Positions 1 through 5,043 of a stretch of 6,248 nucleotides of DNA are shown one piece after another. The stretch comes from Pseudomonadota bacterium (GTDB lineage Bacteria; Pseudomonadota; Alphaproteobacteria; Caulobacterales; Caulobacteraceae). Location: contig JAEXJH010000256.1 in the NCBI GenBank assembly GCA_023445955.1, forward strand, positions 1-6,248. Direction: 5' to 3'. A model generated the notes under the pieces. The model saw only the letters and a list, made by a program, of their open reading frames with translations, did not search any database and was not told the origin of the DNA. Each line of letters opens with the position of its first letter. Positions within the stretch are counted from its first letter, which is position 1. Both the position numbers and the translations under genes were made by a program.

Positions 1-1
1 G

Positions 2-448
2 CGCCAGTCGGCCAATGTCGGCGAGAGCCTGGGCGCCAACCTGAACCGCGAGCAGGTCGACATGACCGCCGTGCCGATCCTGCTGCCGCAGGACGCCAAG
101 CTGACCGCCGGGGCGCGGATCTACAGCTTCGGTGACTACTACACGATCACCAGCAACACTGCCGGCGGCCGCGTCTCGCTGAGCGGCACGACCGCCACCG
201 TGCCGATGCCGGCCGACAAGCCGCTGAAGATCGAGACGGGGCCGGAGATGCTGACCGTCCAGCGCACGGTCGATGGCCAGCTGGCCAGCTTCGTCCGCTA
301 CGGCGTGCTCTACACGGTGGAGATCCGCTGCGACGCGGCGGGCGACCCGCGCTGCGCCGACGACAACTACGTGCTGGGCCTGGTCGGCAAGACCACGGCC
401 GTGATGATGGGCAAGGCCGCGCGCGAAGCCGCCGGGCTGGGAGGTTGA
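2..448 (+). CDS. Unrecognised protein, 5'-truncated by window edge
   Basis: I do not recognise this protein. The frame is open from base 2 to the TGA at 446-448, giving 148 visible residues. The ATG at 62 is probably internal, because the residues before it (RQSANVGESLGANLNREQVD) read like ordinary coding sequence and no good Shine-Dalgarno precedes it. The visible part has the motif VPILLP, then Gly/Thr/Ser-rich alternating stretches (YYTITSN, GRVSLSGTT) suggestive of beta strands, and near the C-terminus two cysteines nine residues apart (RCDAAGDPRCADD) that could form a disulfide in the periplasm. No transmembrane helix is visible; any signal peptide would lie upstream of the window. The stop is 2 nt before the ATG of the M23 lipoprotein gene, so the two are probably co-transcribed and coupled. 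This suggests an envelope role, which is inference only. Confidence is high that it is coding and low on function. Confidence 0.8.
   Translation, partial: RQSANVGESLGANLNREQVDMTAVPILLPQDAKLTAGARIYSFGDYYTITSNTAGGRVSLSGTTATVPMPADKPLKIETGPEMLTVQRTVDGQLASFVRYGVLYTVEIRCDAAGDPRCADDNYVLGLVGKTTAVMMGKAAREAAGLGG
439..444 (+). promoter_or_regulatory. Ribosome-binding site of the M23 lipoprotein gene
   Basis: GGGAGG lies 6 nt before the ATG at 451 and inside the last codons of the upstream gene. It decides between two in-frame starts: TTG at 445 would abut this site directly, whereas ATG 451 has standard spacing. ATG 451 is therefore preferred. Confidence 0.8.
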
Positions 449-450
449 CC

Positions 451-1344
451 ATGCGCCTCTCCCCGCTCCTGCTGATTGCTCTGCTGGCCGCAGCGCCGCT
501 CGCATCCTGTCACGACGACATCAAGCCGCCGGCCGGCGAAACGCCCAAGCCGCCCTCGCCCGAGCCGGGTCCGCCCCAGCCCGACGACACGCCTGCCGAC
601 GGCGGGGCCGAGCAGCCGTCCAGCGAACCGGTGCCACCCAGCCCCGATCCCGCGCCGCAGCCGCCCAGCCCGCCCTCGCCGGCCACCTTCGACCACGCCC
701 CCGCGGGCGCGATCCCGGCCGGCCAGGGTCCGGGCTATCTGGACCGCACGGTGTGGTCGCCGAACATGTGCTGGCCGCTGGCCGAGGCCGGCTTCCCAAA
801 TTCGCAGGTCTATGGCCCCGGCGGCGGCATGGGTCCGTCCGGCAAGCCCAGCCAGTGCGACACGCTGAACTACAGCCTGCCCTGGCATGACACCTTCTGC
901 GAGGCGCGCTCGCGCTCGAACCCGCTGTGCGCAGGGTCGGGCACGGGGCACCAGGGCCAGGACATCCGTCCGGCCACCTGCAAGAAGAACGAACACTTCG
1001 CCGTGGCTGCCGAGGCCGGGACGATCACCGACATCGGCTCCTACAGCGTCACCCTCGTGGCCAAGGCCCAGCCGCACTACACCTATCGCTACCTGCACAT
1101 GCAGATGTCGACCCTGGCGGTGAAGGAAGGCGACCAGGTCGCCAAGGGCCAGAAGCTGGGCAAGGTCTCGAACGACTTCGGCGGCACGCCGACCACCATC
1201 CACCTGCACTTCGAGCTGCGGGCCGGGGTGGCGGGCACGACGACCGACGGCAAGTCGATCGCCCTGCTGACCTTCCTGCCGCCGTATCTGAGCCTGGCCG
1301 AAGCCTATCAGCGCAAGCTGAACGGCCAGGCCTGCGGCGGCTAG
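451..1344 (+). CDS. M23 family (LytM-type) metallopeptidase, predicted lipoprotein
   Basis: Predicted zinc endopeptidase acting on peptidoglycan cross-links or a related peptide, 297 residues from ATG 451. Residues 1-20 form a lipoprotein signal peptide (MRLSP, hydrophobic core, lipobox LASC) with lipidated Cys20. Position +2 is His, not Asp, so outer-membrane sorting is expected. Residues 26-79 are a Pro/Ser/Glu-rich flexible linker. The M23 domain covers about 160-265 and keeps the metal and catalytic residues: H167 and D171 in HQGQD, H216 in YLHM, and H251/H253 in HLHFE. An intact site argues for an active enzyme, not an EnvC/NlpD-like activator. Six further cysteines (107, 136, 150, 160, 177, 295) could make disulfides in the periplasm. 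It follows the unrecognised gene by 2 nt and overlaps the converging hydrolase gene at the stop codon. The family is certain; the physiological substrate is unknown. Confidence 0.92.
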   Translation: MRLSPLLLIALLAAAPLASCHDDIKPPAGETPKPPSPEPGPPQPDDTPADGGAEQPSSEPVPPSPDPAPQPPSPPSPATFDHAPAGAIPAGQGPGYLDRTVWSPNMCWPLAEAGFPNSQVYGPGGGMGPSGKPSQCDTLNYSLPWHDTFCEARSRSNPLCAGSGTGHQGQDIRPATCKKNEHFAVAAEAGTITDIGSYSVTLVAKAQPHYTYRYLHMQMSTLAVKEGDQVAKGQKLGKVSNDFGGTPTTIHLHFELRAGVAGTTTDGKSIALLTFLPPYLSLAEAYQRKLNGQACGG

Positions 1345-2150
1345 TCCACGGCGGCCTTCAGGAAGGCGACCATGTCGGCCAACAGGCTCGACTTGCGGCG
1401 GAACAAGCGCGACAGGGCCAGCACCGGACCGGCGTGACCCATGCCGGGGTAGTGATGCTCCTCGACCTTGGCGCCCGCCTCGCGCAGGGCGGCGGCCAAC
1501 TTGCGGGTATTGCGAGGACGGACCAGCGTGTCCTGATCCCCGGTGGCCAGGAAAGCCGCTGGCGCGTTGGCGCGGGCATAGGCGACCGGCTGGGTGGCTG
1601 GCAGGTCCTTCGCCCCACCGAAAGTCCGGATCGTGACCGGACCGTCCAGCGGCAGGAAGACGTAAGGCCCAGACAGCCCGGCGAAGGCGCGGATCACGCC
1701 CGATACGCCCCAGCGCGGGTCGAGCGCCAGCATGGCGGCGTTGTAGGCGCCGGCCGAGTGGCCGATCAAGACGATACGGGCCGGATCGCCGCCCAGGCTG
1801 GCGGCGTGCTCGACCACCCAGCGCACGGCTGCGGCGCCGTCCTCCAGGAAGCGGGGATAGACGTCCGGGTAGACGCGGTAGTCGGGAACCACCGTGAGGA
1901 AGCCCTGCGCCGCCAGCGTCCGCGCGACCCAGCGATACTCCTGGCGACGGCCGGTCTCCCACGAACCGCCATAGAAGAAGATCGCCACCGGCGCGGGGCC
2001 GTCGGCCTTCAGCGGCGCATAGACATCGAGCCCGCCGCGCGGTCCCTCGGCGTAGCGGCCGTCGTGGGTCACCCGCCGCGCCGGGTCCTTCGGCGCCACC
2101 AGGGCGAACAGTTGCAGTGGCGAGAAGGCGGCGAGCAGGCGCTTGATCAT
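1341..2150 (-). CDS. Alpha/beta hydrolase (carboxylesterase-like)
   Basis: Predicted serine hydrolase of 269 residues acting on an ester or amide; the substrate is unknown. The fold landmarks are in order: an oxyanion-hole motif FFYGGSW (58-64), related to the HGGxW motif of the HSL/kynurenine-formamidase-like esterases but with Tyr60 replacing His; nucleophile Ser132 in GHSAG (130-134); probable acid Asp207 in GDQDTLV; and His239 in GMGHAG. The N-terminus is short and hydrophobic (MIKRLLAAFSPLQLFALVAP) without a clear cleavage site, so it may be cytoplasmic or membrane-anchored. The start ATG at 2150 overlaps the stop of the regulator gene in an ATGA, and GAAGG at 2157-2161 sits 6 nt upstream, giving strong translational coupling. 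Its TAG stop overlaps the stop of the M23 gene. Family assignment is secure; a role linked to the upstream membrane protein and regulator is inferred from the operon. Confidence 0.9.
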   Translation of the reverse strand: MIKRLLAAFSPLQLFALVAPKDPARRVTHDGRYAEGPRGGLDVYAPLKADGPAPVAIFFYGGSWETGRRQEYRWVARTLAAQGFLTVVPDYRVYPDVYPRFLEDGAAAVRWVVEHAASLGGDPARIVLIGHSAGAYNAAMLALDPRWGVSGVIRAFAGLSGPYVFLPLDGPVTIRTFGGAKDLPATQPVAYARANAPAAFLATGDQDTLVRPRNTRKLAAALREAGAKVEEHHYPGMGHAGPVLALSRLFRRKSSLLADMVAFLKAAVD

Positions 2151-2449
2151 GGGCGACCTTCGACCAGCTTGGCGATGGCGTCGAGATAGGTGGCGAAAGC
2201 CGCGCGGCCGCTGTCGCTGAGCGCCACGCGGGTGAGCGGCTTGCGACCGACAAAGCTCTTGTCGATGGCGACGTAGCCGGCCTCCTCCAGCTTGCGCAGG
2301 TGGACCGACAGGTTGCCGTCGGTCAGCGACAGCTTGGCTTTCAAAGTGTTGAAGTCGGCGCTGCCGGCGCTGGTCAGGAAGGCCATGATCCCCAGCCGCA
2401 CGCGGCCGTGGATCACCTCGTCCAGGCGATCGATCTCGAAGTCTTCCAC
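2147..2449 (-). CDS. Winged-helix transcriptional regulator, about 100 aa
   Basis: Small DNA-binding regulator of the MarR/ArsR-like winged-helix type, resembling the stand-alone HTH_34 family. From the GTG at 2449 it is 100 residues (VEDFEIDRLDEVIHGRVRLGI...). Residues 11-28 match the helix that opens these proteins (VIHGRVRLGIMAFL). The helix-turn-helix spans about 33-59, with recognition helix TDGNLSVHLRKLEEAGYV, and the beta wing covers about 60-79 (AIDKSFVGRKPLTRVALSD). No metal-binding cysteines or added ligand domain are visible. A longer frame reaches an ATG at 2518, but that extension (Cys/Trp/Arg-rich) is a shadow of the membrane protein gene. The GTG start falls 1 nt after that gene's stop and has only a weak Shine-Dalgarno, so translation probably depends on coupling. 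The 3' end overlaps the hydrolase start by 4 nt. Autoregulation through the palindrome at 3093-3107 is plausible but unproven. Confidence 0.88.
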   Translation of the reverse strand: MEDFEIDRLDEVIHGRVRLGIMAFLTSAGSADFNTLKAKLSLTDGNLSVHLRKLEEAGYVAIDKSFVGRKPLTRVALSDSGRAAFATYLDAIAKLVEGRP

Positions 2450-2450
2450 G

Positions 2451-3065
2451 TCAGCCGGCCGACCGCCGCGACAAGGCCAGGCCCGGGACGAAGGCCAGCA
2501 GGAACAACGCCAGCGCATAGGCCAGCCACACGCTGGTCGAGCCGATCAGCAGGCTCATGCCGATCGCCGCGGCGAACGAGGCGATGGCCACCAGCCGGAT
2601 CCAGACTAGCTTCGACACGCTGGCCGCCACCCACCAAGCCGCGCCGTAGAGGACGAGGATGATCGAGGGCGCGAAGCCGATCAGCAGCCCCGTCTGGGCC
2701 TTCCAGCTGGCCAGGCCCAGGGCGGCGAACAGCACGAAGCAGGCGATGCCGACGCCGGTCCAGACGTCGTGATGCGCGCGGTTCGAGGTCGAGTCCGCGC
2801 CGGGGGCCTTGGCGACCTTGCCGATCAGCACGCCCTGGAGGGTCAGGTGCACGGCGACCGTGACCGCCCACAGGCCAAACAACCAGACCTTCGGAACAGC
2901 GATGACGTCGGTCAGGACCAGCCACTGAACCAGGCTGGCCGCGCCGTAGCAGCCGCCCGCCGCCGCCAGCAACGAACCGCCCAGCAACGGCGTGCGGGCG
3001 CCGTCCTCGGCCAGGGCGCGCAGGAAGGCGAGATCGTCGCGGATGGCCTTCACGTCGTCGGTCAT
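2451..3065 (-). CDS. Six-helix integral membrane protein, function unknown
   Basis: A 204-residue inner-membrane protein that I cannot assign to a named function. It starts with a charged, probably cytoplasmic helix (MTDDVKAIRDDLAFLRALAE, 1-20). Six hydrophobic segments follow, at roughly 29-51, 60-81, 101-120, 126-149, 155-174 and 178-198, and the tail is short and basic (SRRSAG). No catalytic motif, nucleotide-binding site or transport signature is visible. Genes with this type of acidic N-terminal helix plus multi-span domain are known next to small winged-helix regulators in alphaproteobacteria (recalled family knowledge). The ATG at 3065 has a strong GGAGG 7 nt upstream, but that site lies in a predicted hairpin. 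The stop is 1 nt from the regulator's GTG, so the two are co-translated. It may sense or respond to a membrane condition with the regulator; this is inference. Confidence 0.85.
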   Translation of the reverse strand: MTDDVKAIRDDLAFLRALAEDGARTPLLGGSLLAAAGGCYGAASLVQWLVLTDVIAVPKVWLFGLWAVTVAVHLTLQGVLIGKVAKAPGADSTSNRAHHDVWTGVGIACFVLFAALGLASWKAQTGLLIGFAPSIILVLYGAAWWVAASVSKLVWIRLVAIASFAAAIGMSLLIGSTSVWLAYALALFLLAFVPGLALSRRSAG

Positions 3066-3091
3066 GGCGAATCCTCCGGTGGAGAACCGCC
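3066..3091 (-). promoter_or_regulatory. Hairpin sequestering the Shine-Dalgarno of the membrane protein gene
   Basis: Read on the minus strand, GGCGGUUCUCC, loop ACC, then GGAGGAUUCGCC is followed directly by the AUG. GGCG pairs with CGCC (four pairs). UUCUCC pairs with GGAGGA (six pairs, one U-G wobble). A G opposite UU lies between the two stems. The Shine-Dalgarno GGAGG (3073-3077) is wholly inside the 3' arm, so the folded form should limit ribosome entry. The pairing is read directly from the sequence; the regulatory effect is inferred. Confidence 0.5.
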
Positions 3092-3092
3092 A

Positions 3093-3107
3093 CTTTGCGA
3101 CGTAAAG
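3093..3107. promoter_or_regulatory. Imperfect palindrome, candidate operator
   Basis: CTTTGCG-A-CGTAAAG forms two 7-bp arms, six of seven positions symmetric, around one central base. It is 28-42 nt upstream of the membrane protein start and is the only evident dyad in this short leader. Its size suits a winged-helix dimer, and a winged-helix regulator is encoded in the same operon. Its role as the operator is a hypothesis. Confidence 0.4.
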
Positions 3108-3117
3108 CGCGCCGAGC

Positions 3118-4908
3118 CTAGAGCTTGAAGCCGCCGCTCTCGATCTTGGCGTGCAGGGCCTTGGTGATCTTCACATAGCCCTTGCCCGGATCGCGGAAGT
3201 ACAGCGGATCCTTGGTCTTGCTCGGGTCGAAGCCCTCATTGACCAGGTCGATCTTGCGGTACTTGAAGGTGCCGGTGGTCTCGATCTGCTGCTGCAGGCG
3301 CACGAACAGTGGTCGGGCATAGCTGGGCAGCTGCTCGTCGACGTGCTTGGCGAAGGCCTCGACGTCGAACCCGTCTTCCACGACCAGTGCGGCCATGCCG
3401 GCCTTGCCGTCCAGGTCGCCGACCTTGACCCCGTAGACGTTGACTTCCTGCACGCCCTCGAAGCTGGCGATGCGTTCGGAGACCTCGCTGGTGGCGACGT
3501 TCTCGCCCTTCCAGCGGAAGGTGTCGCCGATGCGGTCGACGAAATAGATGTAGCCGTCGCCGTCGACCTTCATCAGGTCGCCAGTGCGGAACCAGGCGTC
3601 GCCCTTCTGGAAGACGTCGTGCAGGACCTTCTTCTCGGTGGCGGCCTTGTCGGCGTAGCCGGTGTAGTTCGAGCGGGCGTCGGCGCCGATATGGCCGATG
3701 CATTCGCCGACCTCGCCGGGCGCGACCTCGATGCAGCAGCCGTTGGCGCTGCGGATCGGCATCTCGGTCTCGACGTCGAACTTGACGATCCGGATGTTGA
3801 ACTTCTTCTTCAGATAGCCGGGGATCCGGCCGATCGCGCCACGCTTGCCATCGAAGTTGAACAGCGAGACGTTGCCCTCGGTCGCGCCGTAGAACTCCAG
3901 CACGTCGCCGACCTTGAAGCGGTCCAGCATGTCGTTCCAGACGTCGGGACGCAGGCCATTGCCGAAGATCATGCGGATCTTATGGGCGCGCTCCAGCTCG
4001 TGCTCGGGCTGGTTGGCCAGGTACCGGCACAGCTCGCCGATATAGACGAACATCGTGCAGTTCTCGGCGACGATCTCGGGCCAGAAGTGGGTGGCCGAGA
4101 ACTTCTTGCGCAGCACGATCGAGCCGCCGTTCAGCAGGCCCGCGCCCATGGCGCAGAGGCCGCCGGTGGCGTGGTACAGCGGCAGGGTCACGTAGATGCG
4201 GTCGGTCTCCTTGGAGCCCGTCGAGCCGGCGAAGCCGCGCATGTAGAGCTGGGCGCGCATGTGGGTGATGCGCGCGGCCTTGGGCAGGCCCGTCGTGCCG
4301 CTGGTGAAGATGTAGAGGGCTGTGTCCTTGGCGACGATGCCGTCACGGGCCGTCTCGCGGTCTGGGCGCAGCTGGCTGCAGCTCTTCAGCGCCTTGACCA
4401 GGTCGCGCTGCTCGCCATGGACGGGGCCCAGCACCCACTGGTGCATGTGGCGGGTCAGCTGCCCTTTTACGTCCTCGAAACAGGGCGAGGTTTCGGGGTC
4501 GACGATGCAGTGCATCGCCTGGGAGATGTTCAGGCAGTGCGCCAGAGCCGCGCCGGTCAGCTGATTGTTGATCAGGGCCGTAGCGACGCCGATCTTGGTC
4601 AGGCCGTACCAGATGGCCATGTACTCAAGCCGGTTGGGCATGAACAGCGCCACGGTCTGCCCGCGCGTGATCCCCTGCCCCTTGGCCCAGTGGGCATAGC
4701 GGTTGGCGATGGCGTCCAGCTCGGCATAGGTGACCGACTTGCCTTCGAAGGTGATCGCCTGGCGGTCGCGCCACTTGTCGACGGCGGCTTCCAGGTCGTC
4801 GCAGATCAAGTTGGGACTGTCGGGAGCGATAGACTTCACGCGCTTGAGCGTCCGGGAAAGTCCCTTCAGGAAACGGATTTCCCGCTTAATCTTTTGACGC
4901 AAACGCAT
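3118..4908 (-). CDS. Long-chain/very-long-chain acyl-CoA synthetase, FATP type
   Basis: ATP-dependent fatty acid:CoA ligase that adenylates a long-chain fatty acid and then forms the CoA thioester, feeding beta-oxidation or lipid synthesis; 596 residues, full length for the family. The ANL-superfamily motifs appear in order: P-loop YIFTSGTTGLPK (199-210), LPLYHATGG (242-250), YGATEG (340-345), FRTGDL (440-445), then DRIGDTFRWKGENV (458-471), which is the diagnostic signature of the FATP/VLACS subfamily also seen in animal fatty-acid transport proteins and mycobacterial FadD6-like enzymes. The likely catalytic Lys549 lies in TGTFKYRK. The N-terminus is strongly basic and amphipathic (MRLRQKIKREIRFLKGLSRT), which fits peripheral binding to the inner membrane. 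ATG 4908 is supported by AAGGGAG 6 nt upstream. The stop lies 52 nt before the membrane protein gene on the same strand. Exact chain-length preference cannot be read from sequence. Confidence 0.95.
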   Translation of the reverse strand: MRLRQKIKREIRFLKGLSRTLKRVKSIAPDSPNLICDDLEAAVDKWRDRQAITFEGKSVTYAELDAIANRYAHWAKGQGITRGQTVALFMPNRLEYMAIWYGLTKIGVATALINNQLTGAALAHCLNISQAMHCIVDPETSPCFEDVKGQLTRHMHQWVLGPVHGEQRDLVKALKSCSQLRPDRETARDGIVAKDTALYIFTSGTTGLPKAARITHMRAQLYMRGFAGSTGSKETDRIYVTLPLYHATGGLCAMGAGLLNGGSIVLRKKFSATHFWPEIVAENCTMFVYIGELCRYLANQPEHELERAHKIRMIFGNGLRPDVWNDMLDRFKVGDVLEFYGATEGNVSLFNFDGKRGAIGRIPGYLKKKFNIRIVKFDVETEMPIRSANGCCIEVAPGEVGECIGHIGADARSNYTGYADKAATEKKVLHDVFQKGDAWFRTGDLMKVDGDGYIYFVDRIGDTFRWKGENVATSEVSERIASFEGVQEVNVYGVKVGDLDGKAGMAALVVEDGFDVEAFAKHVDEQLPSYARPLFVRLQQQIETTGTFKYRKIDLVNEGFDPSKTKDPLYFRDPGKGYVKITKALHAKIESGGFKL

Positions 4909-4914
4909 TCGGCT

Positions 4915-4921
4915 CTCCCTT
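4915..4921 (-). promoter_or_regulatory. Ribosome-binding site of the acyl-CoA synthetase gene
   Basis: AAGGGAG on the minus strand, 6 nt before the ATG at 4908, supports that start and the basic N-terminus. Confidence 0.75.
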
Positions 4922-4932
4922 CAAACAACCAT

Positions 4933-4957
4933 TGGAGAGCGCCGCGCGACGGGTCAA
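4933..4957 (-). promoter_or_regulatory. Weak promoter candidate for the acyl-CoA synthetase gene
   Basis: On the minus strand, TTGACCC (4957-4951) is followed after 10 nt by GCTCTCCA (4940-4933). The known Caulobacter housekeeping promoter is TTGACGS, 10-14 nt, GCTANAWC, so the -35 fits well and the -10 only in its first three bases. It would give a leader of under 30 nt carrying the ribosome-binding site. Position is favourable, the match is partial, and chance is possible. Confidence 0.3.
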
Positions 4958-4993
4958 GCCGCCGCGCGCTGCATCGCAAACGTTTCAATGTTC

Positions 4994-5042
4994 GCTCAAC
5001 CTGAACAGCGATCACCAACGACCGCCGCGTCAGCCGTTGAGC
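4994..5042 (-). terminator. Inverted repeat after the DAHP synthase stop, possible weak terminator
   Basis: GCTCAAC (4994-5000) and GTTGAGC (5036-5042) are perfect 7-bp inverted arms. CTGA (5001-5004) and TCAG (5030-5033) extend the stem by four pairs across a 2-nt bulge, leaving a 25-nt loop. It begins 1 nt after the DAHP synthase stop. No T-tract follows on the minus strand, so it is not a canonical intrinsic terminator; it may instead stabilise the 3' end of the mRNA or be incidental. Confidence 0.3.
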
Positions 5043-5043
5043 A

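Noticed and set aside
445..450. TTG at 445 as the start of the M23 gene
   Set aside because: It directly touches the GGGAGG ribosome-binding site, leaving no spacing; ATG 451 has a 6-nt spacer.
927..2189. Open frame of 420 codons on the plus strand
   Set aside because: It runs out of the M23 gene in another frame and antisense across the hydrolase gene, which has a complete catalytic triad.
367..2253. Open frame of 628 codons on the minus strand
   Set aside because: It crosses two real genes (M23 and hydrolase) and its translation is Arg/Gly/Ala-rich with no family features, as expected for a high-GC shadow frame.
2147..2518. Longer start (ATG at 2518) for the winged-helix regulator
   Set aside because: The added 23 residues are Cys/Trp/Arg-rich and overlap the end of the membrane protein gene in another frame; the GTG at 2449 gives the normal family N-terminus.
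3151..5004. Open frame of 617 codons on the plus strand, antisense to the acyl-CoA synthetase gene
   Set aside because: It mirrors a gene with full motif support; its translation is Ala/Val/Gly/Asp-rich low-complexity sequence typical of antisense frames in GC-rich DNA, and it has no recognisable domain.
4909..5043. A riboswitch or small RNA in the intergenic region before the acyl-CoA synthetase
   Set aside because: Apart from the inverted repeat and dyad described, I see no conserved aptamer-like arrangement or stem followed by a T-tract.
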